64,000 nt of DNA from Solirubrobacteraceae bacterium. GTDB taxonomy: Bacteria > Actinomycetota > Thermoleophilia > Solirubrobacterales > Solirubrobacteraceae. The stretch covers positions 95,801 to 159,800 of the forward strand of contig JADGPL010000005.1 in the NCBI GenBank assembly GCA_017882455.1, given 5' to 3'. How positions within the stretch are numbered: the stretch's first letter is position 1; each line of letters starts with the position of its first letter. Position numbers and translations under genes: made by a program. Under the pieces are notes generated by a model. That model ran no database searches and was not told the DNA's origin. It was given only the letters and a program-made list of their open reading frames with translations. Below are positions 1-11,305 of this stretch, one piece after another.

Positions 1-371
1 ACCAGCACCTGCTCGTGGACCGCGGCGTAGCGGCGGCGAGCCTCGAAAGCTGCGTGCTCACCTGCTGGGGTGGAACGGTGGGCTCCGTATCGGTCGTGGC
101 ACGCTCCGGGTTGGGCGTCACGGCAAACGGTCAGCTGGTATGGGCGGCGGGCGAGCAGCTGAGCCCCGCCGGCCTGGCGCACGCCCTCATCGCCGCTGGC
201 GCCGTACGGGCGATCGAGCTCGACATCAACCCCGATTGGGTCGCGGGATACCTCTACGTGCACCACCCGAGCGGACCCTCGCCCGTCCCCGTCGTTCCGG
301 GGCAGCACGGCATCGCCGGCGAACTGCTCCACCCCGACAGCCGAGACTTCCTGGCCGTCGTCGCCAACTGA
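1..371 (+). CDS. phosphodiester glycosidase-like protein, C-terminal part (5' truncated)
   Basis: The reading frame is open from the window edge to the TGA at 369-371, so only the C-terminal part (about 120 residues) is present. The segments GVTANGQLVWAAGEQLSP and AVRAIELDINPDWVAGYLYV resemble the C-terminal half of NAGPA-type phosphodiester glycosidase domains, where an aspartate in an ELDIN-like motif is conserved. These proteins are usually secreted and act on phosphodiester-linked sugars, but the substrate cannot be told here. Assignment is from motif resemblance only. Confidence 0.6.
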   Translation, partial: QHLLVDRGVAAASLESCVLTCWGGTVGSVSVVARSGLGVTANGQLVWAAGEQLSPAGLAHALIAAGAVRAIELDINPDWVAGYLYVHHPSGPSPVPVVPGQHGIAGELLHPDSRDFLAVVAN

Positions 372-377
372 GGAGCC

Positions 378-593
378 TCACGAGGGCTCCTCCTCCGGGC
401 GCTCCGGTGCCGCGTTCTCCTCGCGTGCCCGGCGCAGCCGCGACTCGGCGCCCTCGTGCCGGCGCAGGAGGTCCCTGAGGCGAGCATCGCTCGTCGGCTT
501 GGGTCCGTAGGTCTTCGCCTTGTAGAGCTCGTAGCGCTCGCGGTGGTAGCGCGCTTCGGCCTCGAGCTCCTCGAGCCGCCGGCGGCTGATCAT
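378..593 (-). CDS. small charged helical protein coupled to the desaturase
   Basis: This 71-residue protein starts with ATG at 593-591 and overlaps the desaturase stop codon in an ATGA arrangement, so it is probably translationally coupled and co-transcribed. It is rich in Arg and Glu (MISRRRLEELEAEARYHRERY) and should form one long helix or coiled coil. There is no signal peptide or membrane segment and I recognise no family. The tail is Glu/Pro rich. Confidence 0.6.
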   Translation of the reverse strand: MISRRRLEELEAEARYHRERYELYKAKTYGPKPTSDARLRDLLRRHEGAESRLRRAREENAAPERPEEEPS

Positions 594-1591
594 GGCGAGC
601 TCGGCGGGCTCAGCGGCCGCGGGCGGGTCTTGAGCAGCTCGCGCTCGGGGCTGATGCGCACCACGTCCCACACGAGCCCCACCCGCCCCAATGCCGAGAT
701 CAACCAGGCGGAGGGGTCGAGCTGCCACCAGCGCAGACCGTGGCGCGCCGAGGTCGGAAAGGCATGGTGGTTGTTGTGCCACGCCTCGCCGAGCGTGGGC
801 AGCGCCAGCCAGGAGAGATTGCGCGACTCGTCGTCGGTGGGGAAGCGGCGGCGCCCGAAGTAGTGGCACAGCGAGTTGATGGAGAAGGTGGCGTGGTGAA
901 GGCAGAACATCCGAACGGCTCCACCCCACAGCAATGCTGTCAGGCCACCGACGAGCGTGCCCGTCAAGGCAAGGCCGAGAGCGAACGGAAACGCGAGTCC
1001 GGCGAGCACCCACAGCAGGAACGTGTCGTCGACGAACCGCACGACCGGGTCGGCGAGCAGGTCCTTTGCGTAGCGCTCGCGGTCGGCCAGGGCGTCACCG
1101 CTGAAGATCCAGCCGACGTGAGCGTGGTACAGGCCCGCGAGCGCACCGCGCCAGCCGTTGCCGTGGTCGACGTGAGGGCTGTGCGGGTCTCCCGGCTGAT
1201 CGGAGAACTGATGATGCTTGCGGTGATTTGCGACCCACTCGATCACCGGCCCCTCTACCGCCGCGGAGCCCAGCACCGCAAACAGCGCCCGCAACGGCGC
1301 GCTGGTCTTGAAGCTGCGATGGGTGAACAGGCGATGAAAGCCGACCGTGATGCCCAGGCCGGTCAGGAGATAGGTGAGCGCGAGGACGACCAGGTCCTGC
1401 CAGTGAAGCGCCCCTCCCCAGGCCTGCCAGGCCGCGAGCCCTACGAGCCCCAGCGGCACGAGCATCACGACCACGTTGGCGATGCGGTCGATCGCGGGGG
1501 GCTCGGGCGTCGTCGCCCGCGGGGCGCGCGGCCGGGATACGGGCGAGGAGGAGCGAGGCGGAGCGGCTGGGGGTGCCTGATCGGGAGTCAC
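590..1591 (-). CDS. fatty acid (acyl-CoA) desaturase, membrane di-iron type
   Basis: A 333-residue membrane desaturase of the delta-9/stearoyl-CoA type, which introduces a double bond into acyl chains at the membrane. The three histidine boxes that bind the di-iron centre are visible: HRLFTH (about residues 86-91), HRKHH (about 123-127) and HNNHH (about 270). Hydrophobic stretches around 38-58, 66-84 and 165-200 fit the usual four-helix topology. I chose the GTG at 1591 because GGAGAGGA lies just upstream and the frame beyond it is low-complexity Arg-rich. It runs divergently from the amidotransferase gene and is followed by a coupled small gene. Confidence 0.9.
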   Translation of the reverse strand: MTPDQAPPAAPPRSSSPVSRPRAPRATTPEPPAIDRIANVVVMLVPLGLVGLAAWQAWGGALHWQDLVVLALTYLLTGLGITVGFHRLFTHRSFKTSAPLRALFAVLGSAAVEGPVIEWVANHRKHHQFSDQPGDPHSPHVDHGNGWRGALAGLYHAHVGWIFSGDALADRERYAKDLLADPVVRFVDDTFLLWVLAGLAFPFALGLALTGTLVGGLTALLWGGAVRMFCLHHATFSINSLCHYFGRRRFPTDDESRNLSWLALPTLGEAWHNNHHAFPTSARHGLRWWQLDPSAWLISALGRVGLVWDVVRISPERELLKTRPRPLSPPSSP

Positions 1592-1650
1592 GGGTCCTCT
1601 CCAGGCTACGCCGATTCGTCGCCGGTGCCTCCGCCGGGTAGGCTCACGCC

Positions 1651-2496
1651 GTGTGCCGTCTGTTCGGGATGAGCGCCGGATCGAAGCCCGTGCGAGCGAC
1701 GTTCTGGCTGCTGGATGCGCCTGACAGCCTGTCCGCGCAGAGCCATCGCGAGCCGGACGGAACGGGGCTGGGCTGGTTCGCCCCCGACGGTACGCCCCAC
1801 GTCGCAAAGCAGCCGATCGCAGCCTTCGGGGACGCTGATTTCGCGAGAGAGGCGCGAGAGCTCGCATCGAGAACCTTCGTGGCACACATCCGCTTCGCCT
1901 CCACGGGAGCGCTCGAACTGCGCAACACTCACCCCTTCGAGCTCGAGGGGCGACTGTTCGCCCACAACGGGGTCATCCAGGAGCTTCCCCTGCTCGAGCG
2001 TCACCTGGGTGAGGCGCTGGACCTGGTCGATGGGGACACGGACTCCGAGCGCTTCTTTGCGCTCATCACGCGGGAGATCGCATCCCGCGGCGGAGACGTG
2101 GGCGCGGGGATCGAGGCGGCATGCACATGGGTCGCGGCGAATCTTCCAGTGCTGGCGATCAACTTCGTGCTCGCCACACACGACTCCGTGTGGGCGCTGC
2201 GCTATCCGGAGACCCATCCGCTCTTCCTGCTGGAGCGAGAACCGGGCGAGCCGCTCGAGCACGCCAGCACGCTCGGATCTCGTGTGCGCTCCCCCGACGG
2301 CGCCGGTCGTCCGCTCGTGGTGATCGCGAGCGAGCGGATGGACGCGGACCCGAGCTGGCGTGCGCTCCCCGCGGGCGAGCTGATTCAGGTCACCGAGTCG
2401 CTCGAGGTTCATCGGCGGCGGATCCTCGATCGGCCACCCGCGCATCCGCTCTCGCCGGCCGACCTCGAGGACGGAGCGCGCGCCTCCCAGGCCTGA
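1651..2496 (+). CDS. class II glutamine amidotransferase (YafJ/EgtC-like)
   Basis: A 281-residue N-terminal-nucleophile amidohydrolase. It begins MCRLFGMS, so Cys2 becomes the catalytic N-terminal cysteine after Met removal, which fixes the GTG start at 1651. Other family signatures are the HREPDGTGLGWF stretch, FVAHIRFAS and HPFELEGRLFAHNG, which form the glutamine pocket. The family hydrolyses glutamine or a gamma-glutamyl amide. EgtC of ergothioneine synthesis belongs here, but no other egt genes are nearby, so the substrate is open. The gene is divergent from the desaturase across about 60 bp. Confidence 0.88.
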   Translation: MCRLFGMSAGSKPVRATFWLLDAPDSLSAQSHREPDGTGLGWFAPDGTPHVAKQPIAAFGDADFAREARELASRTFVAHIRFASTGALELRNTHPFELEGRLFAHNGVIQELPLLERHLGEALDLVDGDTDSERFFALITREIASRGGDVGAGIEAACTWVAANLPVLAINFVLATHDSVWALRYPETHPLFLLEREPGEPLEHASTLGSRVRSPDGAGRPLVVIASERMDADPSWRALPAGELIQVTESLEVHRRRILDRPPAHPLSPADLEDGARASQA

Positions 2497-2521
2497 GCGC
2501 GGCGGGCGCTACTGTTGAGCG

Positions 2522-3442
2522 ATGGGCTCAGCCGAGCCGGCGCTCTCATATGAGAAGTGGGCCGCGACCTGTGACACCCTGCACGCGCACACGCAGGTAC
2601 TCGGCAAGCTGGCGGTCGCGCTGGCGCCGCCCGAGCCCGAGCTCCAGCATGCCGCCCTGCGCTTGAGCGCCCGAGGCTGGGAGACCGCGCCCCTACCCGC
2701 CCCCGACGGCTCGGGCGCGTTCGTGGCCGTGCTCGACCTGCACCGGCACGAGGCCGCGGTCGAGCACAGCGACGGACGCTCGCTGCGCGTGGCGCTGACA
2801 CCGGATCGAGCCGTTGGCGCGGTCACGCGCGAGCTGCTGGCGAGCGTGAGGAGCCTCGCCGGGGATGTGAGCATCGACCCGACGCCGCAGGAGGTGCAGT
2901 GGAGCGATCCCCTCGACGAGGACGAGCGGCACGCGACCTACGAGCCCACGCAGGTGGCCTCGTACTTCGCCGCGGCCACGCGGGCAGCGCTGGTCCTCGC
3001 CGAGCTCAGGGCTCCGTTCCGCGGGCGCTCGACACCGGTGAACGCATGGTGGGGGTCCTTCGACCTCGCCGTCAGCCTCTTCTCCGGCCTGCCCGCAGAC
3101 CCACCGTCCGAAGACTTCATCATGCGCAACGCGATGGACGCGCAGGAGGTTGCGGTCGGCTGGTGGCCGGGGGATCCCCGCTACGGCAAGGCCGCCTTCT
3201 ACGCGTATGCGCACCCGGCACCCGAGAGCTTCTCCTCGGCGACTCTCTCTCCGCCGCAGGCCCGCTGGGAGAGCGCGCTCGGCGAGTACATCCTGGACTG
3301 GGAGGACGTCCTGGCGGCTCCCGACCCCCACGCCGCCGGTGTGGAGTTCGCGCGCTCGGCCTTCCGTCACGCCTGCCAGGTGTGCGACTGGGATCCGGCG
3401 CTCGCCGCCAGCGCAGAGGGAAAGCCTCCGCCGGTTCAGTGA
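2522..3442 (+). CDS. DUF5996 family protein
   Basis: A 306-residue soluble protein. The start (YEKWAATCDTLHAHTQVLGKL), the RGWETAPLP segment and FDLAVSLFSG match what I recall of DUF5996, a family of unknown function found widely in actinobacteria and proteobacteria. It begins with ATG 25 bp after the amidotransferase stop and may share its transcript. No catalytic motif or membrane segment is obvious. Trp-rich motifs such as VGWWPGD and AYAHPAPE lie in the C-terminal half. Confidence 0.7.
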   Translation: MGSAEPALSYEKWAATCDTLHAHTQVLGKLAVALAPPEPELQHAALRLSARGWETAPLPAPDGSGAFVAVLDLHRHEAAVEHSDGRSLRVALTPDRAVGAVTRELLASVRSLAGDVSIDPTPQEVQWSDPLDEDERHATYEPTQVASYFAAATRAALVLAELRAPFRGRSTPVNAWWGSFDLAVSLFSGLPADPPSEDFIMRNAMDAQEVAVGWWPGDPRYGKAAFYAYAHPAPESFSSATLSPPQARWESALGEYILDWEDVLAAPDPHAAGVEFARSAFRHACQVCDWDPALAASAEGKPPPVQ

Positions 3443-3534
3443 ATGGCGCGGCGGCCCCTGCGCTCACCCCTTCGGCGGCAGCTCACGGACGCGGTGGGCG
3501 AGGTCCTCGTCGTAGGCCATCTCCCGAGTGGAGG

Positions 3535-3804
3535 CTAGGCGGCGAAGCGCTGGGCCGCCCGCTCGCGGCGCTTGGCCGCCTCGAGCTCGCGGTTCTTGGG
3601 CGGAGCCGAGGTGACCAGGCCGTCGAGCAGCCGCGCGCTCGCCAGCGCCACGTCCTCGACAGCCCGCTCGAACGCCTGGGCATTGGCCTGCGAGGGCTTG
3701 GTCGAGCCGCTGATCTTGCGGACGTACTGCAGGGCGGCCTCCCGGATCTCAGCCTCCGAGGCGGGCGGCTCGTAGTTGTGGAGCGATCTGATGTTTCTGC
3801 ACAT
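3535..3804 (-). CDS. DUF2277 family protein
   Basis: An 89-residue protein beginning MCRNIRSLHNYEPPASEAEI, the hallmark start of DUF2277, followed by ALQYVRKISGSTKPS and a Lys/Arg/Ala-rich end. I chose ATG 3804 because the conserved family sequence starts exactly there; the frame upstream is unrelated. Function is unknown, and the protein is small, soluble and helical. It lies just downstream of the HAD gene on the same strand (38 bp), so the two may be co-transcribed. Confidence 0.88.
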   Translation of the reverse strand: MCRNIRSLHNYEPPASEAEIREAALQYVRKISGSTKPSQANAQAFERAVEDVALASARLLDGLVTSAPPKNRELEAAKRRERAAQRFAA

Positions 3805-3842
3805 GGGCACAGCGTAATACGAGCGGACCACTCGCTCGAGGC

Positions 3843-4622
3843 TCACCCCAGCGTGTCGATCAGATCCGCCACCGAGTCGACGATCCGCGAGGCGCGAAAG
3901 GGGTGGCGCTCGGCCTCCTCACGAGTCGTGACGCCACTCAGCACGAGGATCGTCTCCATCCCGGCCTCCAGGCCGGAGACGATGTCGGTGTCCATGCGAT
4001 CCCCGACCATCGCCGCGGTCTCGGAGTGGGCATCGATGGCGTTCAGCGCCGAGCGCATCATCAGCGGGTTCGGCTTGCCCACGAAGTAGGGCTCCACGCC
4101 CGTGGCCCGGCTGATCAGCGCGGCCACCGATCCGGTGGCCGGGAGCGGACCCTGCGTGCTCGGTCCCGTGGCGTCGGGGTTGGTGGCGATGAAGCGCGCG
4201 CCGCCAGCGATCAGGCGAATGGCGCGGGTTATGCGCTCGAAGGAGTAGGTGCGCGTCTCGCCGAGCACGACGTAGTCGGGCGCCCGATCGGTGAGCGTGT
4301 AGCCGGCGTCGTGCAGCGCCGTGGTCAGGCCGGCCTCCCCGATCACGAAGGCCGACCCGCGCGGGCGCTGGTCCTCCAGGAAGCGGGCCGTGGCGAGCGC
4401 CGAGGTCCAGATCGCCTCCTCGGGCACCTCCAGGCCGCTCGCACCGAGCCGCGCCACCAAGTCGCGGCGGGTGTAGATCGAGTTGTTGGTGAGCACCAGG
4501 AACGGCATGCCGAGCTCGCGCAGCCGGGTGAGAAAGCGATCGGCCCCGGGAATAGCCAGCTCCTCGCGCACGAGCACGCCGTCCATGTCCATCAGCCATG
4601 AGCGGATCTCGCGCTCGGTCAT
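3843..4622 (-). CDS. HAD-IIA (NagD-like) sugar or nucleotide phosphatase
   Basis: A 259-residue haloacid-dehalogenase-superfamily phosphatase of the IIA (NagD/PGPase) subgroup. Motif I is LMDMDGVLV (about residues 10-18) with the nucleophile and acid/base Asp pair. Motif II is FLVLTNNS. The motif III Lys is in VGKPNPLMM, and motif IV is [10 protein letters not shown]. The long segment between motifs II and III is the C2 cap typical of this subgroup. The likely reaction is dephosphorylation of a small sugar phosphate or nucleotide. The true substrate cannot be read from sequence. Confidence 0.9.
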   Translation of the reverse strand: MTEREIRSWLMDMDGVLVREELAIPGADRFLTRLRELGMPFLVLTNNSIYTRRDLVARLGASGLEVPEEAIWTSALATARFLEDQRPRGSAFVIGEAGLTTALHDAGYTLTDRAPDYVVLGETRTYSFERITRAIRLIAGGARFIATNPDATGPSTQGPLPATGSVAALISRATGVEPYFVGKPNPLMMRSALNAIDAHSETAAMVGDRMDTDIVSGLEAGMETILVLSGVTTREEAERHPFRASRIVDSVADLIDTLG

Positions 4623-4684
4623 CGAGGCTAGGATGACGCACTCTGCTCCGAGGACGAACCCTCGGGGTATGCGAGGGTAGGGGC

Positions 4685-4972
4685 ATGAGCAAACTGATCT
4701 TTCTGCCGGTGAGCGCCGCCGCCGGCCTCCTCTCAGGGCTGATCGGCAAGAAGCTGTTCGATCGCGTGTGGCGGTTGATCGACGAGAACGATCCTCCTCG
4801 CGCCGAGCAGCGACGCATCAACCCCGGCAAGCTCGCGCTTGCCCTTGCGCTCGAGGGCGCGCTGTTCCGGGCCGTGAAGGGCCTCGTCGACCACGCCTCA
4901 CGTGAGGGCTTCGCGCGGGTGACGGGCATCTGGCCGGGCGAGAAGGAGCAAGCGCAACCCGAGTCGGCGTGA
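4685..4972 (+). CDS. DUF4235 family membrane protein
   Basis: A 95-residue protein starting [29 protein letters not shown], a hydrophobic N-terminal helix followed by a second one ([22 protein letters not shown]). This is the DUF4235 pattern, a small actinobacterial integral membrane protein of unknown function. Its stop codon overlaps the start of the next gene (GTGA at 4969-4972), so the two are probably translated together. A GGGTAGGGGC stretch precedes the ATG. Confidence 0.85.
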   Translation: MSKLIFLPVSAAAGLLSGLIGKKLFDRVWRLIDENDPPRAEQRRINPGKLALALALEGALFRAVKGLVDHASREGFARVTGIWPGEKEQAQPESA

Positions 4973-5892
4973 GCGTCCCGCCCTCGGGCCGACAGTTCGA
5001 GATCGGACTGGGGAAACAGCGCGCCACCGTCGTGGAGGTCGGTGGGGGCATCCGCGAGTACGCCGTGGGCGAGCGAGCCGTGCTCGAGCCCTATCCGCTT
5101 CAGTCCATCTGCGACGGCGCTCACGGCGCGCCGCTGATCCCATGGCCCAACCGCGTGGCCGGCGGTCGCTACCGCTTCGACGGCAGCGACCATCAGCTCG
5201 CGCTCACGGAGCCCACGCGCGGCAACGCCATCCACGGACTCCTGCGCTGGCGCCCGTGGAGCATGCGCGAGCATGGACCTTTCCACGCGATCTTGCAGAC
5301 CCGGCTGCTCCCGACGCCTGGCTATCCGTTCGCGCTCGATCTCCAGATCGCCTACCAGCTCGGCCGCGCAGGGCTGACCGTCGCCACGACCGCCGTCAAC
5401 ATCGGCGAGCGTCCGTGTCCCTACGGCGCCGGGCAGCATCCCTATCTCTCGCCGGGGCACGGCATGGTCGACGACTGCGCCCTGGAGGTGCCCGCCGCAA
5501 GACGGCTCGCGACAGACGAGCGCATGATCCCCACCGCCGATGAGCCGGTCGCCGGCACGGCCTTCGATTTCCGCCGTGCCCGCCCGATCGGCACGATGGC
5601 GCTCGACGTGGCGCTCACGGATCTCGCCCGCGCGGAGGGCGCCCGCGCCACGGTGCGACTGACCGGTCCCGATGGGCGCTGCGTTGAGCTGTGGGTGGAC
5701 GAGCACCACGGCTTCCTCGAGCTCTTCACCGGCGACAGCCTCGAGCCGTCGCGGCGGCGGCGGGGGCTTGCGGTGGAGCCGATGACGTGCGCCCCCAACG
5801 CCTTCCAGAGCGGTGACGGGCTGCTGCGACTCGAGCCGGGGGAGTCGATCACGACCAGCTGGGGAGTCGGGCTGACGGACACGCCCGGCTGA
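4969..5892 (+). CDS. aldose 1-epimerase family protein
   Basis: A 307-residue galactose-mutarotase-fold protein. Seen in sequence are the sugar-binding NRVAGGRYRFDG segment, the catalytic-His region NAIHGLLRWRPW, the second histidine in GAGQHPYLSPG, and a C-terminal VEPMTCAPNAF that supplies an acidic residue in this family. Aldose epimerases interconvert alpha and beta anomers of free or phosphorylated sugars. The GTG start overlaps the DUF4235 stop, indicating coupling. It converges with the membrane-protein gene to the right. Confidence 0.9.
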   Translation: MSVPPSGRQFEIGLGKQRATVVEVGGGIREYAVGERAVLEPYPLQSICDGAHGAPLIPWPNRVAGGRYRFDGSDHQLALTEPTRGNAIHGLLRWRPWSMREHGPFHAILQTRLLPTPGYPFALDLQIAYQLGRAGLTVATTAVNIGERPCPYGAGQHPYLSPGHGMVDDCALEVPAARRLATDERMIPTADEPVAGTAFDFRRARPIGTMALDVALTDLARAEGARATVRLTGPDGRCVELWVDEHHGFLELFTGDSLEPSRRRRGLAVEPMTCAPNAFQSGDGLLRLEPGESITTSWGVGLTDTPG

Positions 5893-5898
5893 CGGGCC

Positions 5899-6543
5899 TC
5901 AGATCCAGCCCAGCAGCGGTCCGAAGAGGAGGCCTGCCACCAGATCGAGCGCGGCCAGCGAGCCGACCACCCGCAGCTGGCGCGAGCGCCTCGGCATGTC
6001 GTGCACCCAGAAGGCGACCACGTAGAAGGTGAGGTAGCCGAACACCACGATCACGGGCCAGCTCGCCACGTTCCACCACCAGTAGTACCAGTGAAAGACG
6101 CCGTCGGCGTGCAGCAGCAGCTCGACGCCCACCGACACGAGCGACAGCGCGATCGCGATCGCCCAGCGGTTGGGGAGGCCGAGAATGCGAGCGTCGCGCT
6201 GCGCGGGCAGGAGCTTGGCGAAGACGATCCCGTTGACGGCGAAGAACAGCGAGATCTCGATCGTGAGGCCGATCAGGATCACGAAGCTGCTGTTGCCCGT
6301 AACCGTCCACAGCGCTGCGTGACCGTCGAAGTGCAGGACCAGGGCGTTGACGATCTCGTTGGCCCAGTCCATCAGCCAGAAGGCGATCCCGGCGAGCACC
6401 ACGCTCCAGTTGGCGCGCTCGACCTCGACCGCGTACACGTAGACGACGAGCCCGAGGAGCGTGACCGTGGACCAGTCGAGGTGATCGGGGGCGCGCAGCA
6501 GGTGCTCGGCCTGGCGCGTGAACTCGGGGATGCTCGCGAGCAT
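5899..6543 (-). CDS. multi-pass membrane protein of unknown function
   Basis: A 214-residue integral membrane protein with about six hydrophobic helices and aromatic-rich loops (VFHWYYWWWNVASWP). Motifs such as WLMDWANEIVNALVLHFDGHAALW carry charged residues inside predicted helices, but I know no named family. It starts with ATG at 6543, only a few bases after the end of the broken acyltransferase gene upstream, and probably shares its transcript. It runs tail-to-tail with the epimerase gene. Confidence 0.7.
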   Translation of the reverse strand: MLASIPEFTRQAEHLLRAPDHLDWSTVTLLGLVVYVYAVEVERANWSVVLAGIAFWLMDWANEIVNALVLHFDGHAALWTVTGNSSFVILIGLTIEISLFFAVNGIVFAKLLPAQRDARILGLPNRWAIAIALSLVSVGVELLLHADGVFHWYYWWWNVASWPVIVVFGYLTFYVVAFWVHDMPRRSRQLRVVGSLAALDLVAGLLFGPLLGWI

Positions 6544-6547
6544 CAGC

Positions 6548-7652
6548 TCAGGCGGTCTCGCGAGATGCGCCTGTCCTGGCCTTCGCCGCGGGGCGCGCGG
6601 AGCGCTGCACGTCGCCGGCAACCGCCTGCTTGGACTGCTTGATCCCATCCATCTCGGCGCGGATGCTCGCCAGTCTCGCCGCCGGGTCGAGCAGGCCGAC
6701 CGGCAGACCTGCGAACACGGCCGAGACGCGGTTGTTGTAGACCCCCTTCTCGCCGCGGCGGCGGACCGACACGGGCACCATCGTGCGCACCGTCTGCCCC
6801 TCGGCGACGCGCTCGCCGCCGCGAGAGCAGAAGCTCGCGGAAGCCATGGGTGATGATCGTGAGCACGACGTCGTTGACCGTCCCCCCGAGCTCCTCGCGG
6901 ACGGCCTTGACGTCGCCCAGCGATGCCTGCGCCCAGCTCCAGCGCCTGTGCGGGCCGATCGGACCGGTGAGCGATGAGGATCCGACCGGTCGCATGGCGC
7001 CTCCGGCCGAGACGGTCGCCCGCGCGATCTCGGCGACCGAGCGCAGGGTCTCCCCGGGTGCGCGCAGCGCCTGACGGAGGGCCTGCAGCTGGCCGGCGGG
7101 GCTGAGACGCTGGCGCAGCGAGCCTGCCAGGACCTCCACGCCGGAGGGCTCGGGCGGAGCGGACCAGGGCCTCGGCAACGCGACCGGTGAGCTGTCGGAG
7201 AACATCACCGACATCAGGTCTGTCGCGGCCACGCCGTCGACCATGCAGTGGTGGACCTTTGACAGCAGCGCCCAGCGGCCGCGGTCGAGGCCCTCGACCA
7301 CCCACAGCTCCCACAGCGGCTTGTTGCGGTCGAGGTGCTGGGAGAAGATGCGGCTCGCCATCTGGCGCAGCTGGAGGTCGCTCCCCGGCACCGGGACGGC
7401 AGCGTGGCGCACGTGGTAGGAGAGGCTGAAGTGGGGATCGTCGACCCAGGCGGGCGGTCCGACGGCGAGCGGGACGAAGCGAACCTTCTGGCGGTAGCGG
7501 GGGACGAGCGTGAGCTTGCCCTCCACCATCGCCTTGAACTCATCGAACGGAGGCGGTGGCCCCGCGAAGATGCTGACTCCGCCGATGTGCATCGGCGTGG
7601 CGTCGTTCTCGACGTGCAGGAACGACGAGTCGATCGGGCTCATCCACTCCAT
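6548..7652 (-). pseudogene. wax ester synthase/diacylglycerol acyltransferase, frameshifted and truncated
   Basis: The first 260 or so residues are a clear WS/DGAT (WES/DGAT) N-terminal half: MSPIDSSFLHVENDATPMHIGG at the start and the acyltransferase motif HHCMVDG around residue 132. After ITHGFRELLLSR the frame jumps near position 6825. The family sequence continues in another frame (GERVAEGQTVRTMVPVSVRR, then GVYNNRVSAVFAGLPVG) and stops at 6548. The usual last 150 or so residues of the family are missing. So there is both a frameshift and a 3' truncation. A sequencing error could explain the shift but not the truncation. Such enzymes make storage triacylglycerol or wax esters, fitting the nearby desaturase. 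Confidence 0.8.
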
Positions 7653-7802
7653 ACGTCCTCCCCTCCCAGGCCTAGACGGCGACGACCGGTGCGGTGCGAC
7701 CGCACGCCGGACACACTACGCCGAAGGCACCCGCCGGGTCCGCCTCACGCCGCCCAAGCGGAGCAGCGCGCCCTCGCCACTGGTCCTCTAGGCTCGCCGG
7801 CG

Positions 7803-8711
<909 letters not shown>

Positions 8712-8768
8712 CGGCGCTCGGCGTCGGGGAGCGTTCAGATGGCGCGGGCGCTCGGACGCCGCGAGCGC

Positions 8769-9821
<1,053 letters not shown>

Positions 9822-10056
9822 GAGCGATGCGTTCGAGCGCCTGGTTCAGGCAACCTCGTTCTCGATAGCTACCCGCATTGGACCCCTATCAAATCAGAGA
9901 AGAGACGCATCTAGATCGCCGGCGAGGGCTATCCTGCCCGTTGGCCACGACCTCACGGTGCGGCCAATCGCCAAATTGTGTCCGGGAGGTTTCAGCGATG
10001 GTCAGGCGGTCTTCACGCAACGGTACGCGCGTCAAGCTCTCGGCACCGACCGGAAT

Positions 10057-10947
10057 GTGACCGAGCGCCGCCTGAGCGCCAACGGCGTCGAGCTCCACGT
10101 CCTCGACGAGGGCGAGGGACCGCTGGTGATCCTCTGCCACGGCTTTCCCGAGCTGGCCTTCTCCTGGCGCCATCAGCTGCCGGCGTTGGCCGGGGCGGGC
10201 TTCCGCGTGGTGGCTCCTGACATGCGCGGCTACGGAGGTAGCTCCGCGCCTTCACAGATCGAGGCCTACGACGTGGTCTCGCTGTGCGGGGACCTGTGCG
10301 GCCTGCTCGACGCCCTGGACGCAGAGTCGGCGGTGTTCGTGGGCCACGACTGGGGCGCGAGCGTGGTGTGGCAGCTCGCCGTGCTGGAGCCCGAGCGCGT
10401 CCGTGCGGTGGCCGGTCTGAGCGTGCCCTTCGTTCCGCGCGCGCCGGCGCCCCCGATCCCGATCATGCGCAGGCACCTAGGCGAGGACTTCTACATCGTG
10501 TGGTTCCAGGAGCCGGGGGTGGCCGACGAGGCGTTGGCGCGCGATGTGCGCCGCACCCTGACCACCTCGCGCCAGTGGACGGCCGAGTGGGCCGAGGAGG
10601 AGGGCCGTCCCACCCGCAGGGCCTCATGGCTGTCCGAGGAGGAGCTCGCCGTCTACGTGGAGAGCTTCGAGCGCACAGGGTTCACGGGCGGGCTGAACTG
10701 GTATCGCAACATCGACCGCAACTGGGAGCTGACGGCCGCGGTGGCCGAGAGGCGCGTGGAGCAGCCCGCGCTGTTCCTCACGGGCGAGCTGGACCCGGTG
10801 CGCCGCTTCATGCCCGCCGAGGCGATGGGCGGCTGGGTGACGGACCTGCGCGAGGAGATCGTGGTCCCGGACGCCGGACACTGGGTTCAGCAGCAGGCGC
10901 CGGAGGCGGTCAACGAGGCGCTGCTGGACTTCCTGCGCGAGATCTGA
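10057..10947 (+). CDS. alpha/beta hydrolase, epoxide hydrolase-like
   Basis: A roughly 296-residue alpha/beta hydrolase. The oxyanion segment is ILCHGFPELAFSWRHQLPAL, the nucleophile elbow is FVGHDWGASV with Asp in place of Ser (as in epoxide hydrolases and haloalkane dehalogenases), and the cap contains NWYRNIDRNW with a ring-opening Tyr. The acid is probably in TGELDPVRR and the His in PDAGHWVQQQAPEAV. It likely opens epoxides to diols. I chose the GTG at 10057 because homology begins at once after it. The 235 bp upstream hold no gene I can support. Confidence 0.85.
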   Translation: MTERRLSANGVELHVLDEGEGPLVILCHGFPELAFSWRHQLPALAGAGFRVVAPDMRGYGGSSAPSQIEAYDVVSLCGDLCGLLDALDAESAVFVGHDWGASVVWQLAVLEPERVRAVAGLSVPFVPRAPAPPIPIMRRHLGEDFYIVWFQEPGVADEALARDVRRTLTTSRQWTAEWAEEEGRPTRRASWLSEEELAVYVESFERTGFTGGLNWYRNIDRNWELTAAVAERRVEQPALFLTGELDPVRRFMPAEAMGGWVTDLREEIVVPDAGHWVQQQAPEAVNEALLDFLREI

Positions 10948-11305
10948 GCACGAGCGCCCCCCTTCGGATGTGCTCTGGACAGCGATCTGCCGGCCTCGGC
11001 GGTCCCGGCCCGCGCCCGCTAACCTAAGGTCGACATAAAGCTCAGCGCAGGGCGCTGGATCTCGTTTGCGGGGCGGGACGGGGGCGGGGCCAAACGTATC
11101 CTGAGCCCGACCAAGCAGTATCCGGAAACCGATCGACTCGCGCCTTGGGCGGCGAGCCGTCGCATGAGAGGTAACGACGATACTCGCCGAACGCCTAGCC
11201 GAACGCCATTTCACCGCGCAGAGTGAGTCCGCGGCGGGGCTCGAGAGTGTTGAGATCGCGCAGCTGGACGCGTTTCTCCGCGGGCTCCTCTTCACCGACG
11301 GGACC

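Noticed and set aside
740..1672. A 310-codon plus-strand frame opposite the desaturase
   Set aside because: The desaturase histidine boxes are on the other strand; this frame has no motif.
3919..5709. A 596-codon minus-strand frame
   Set aside because: It shadows the HAD gene in another frame and runs antisense to the DUF4235 and epimerase genes; no domain is visible.
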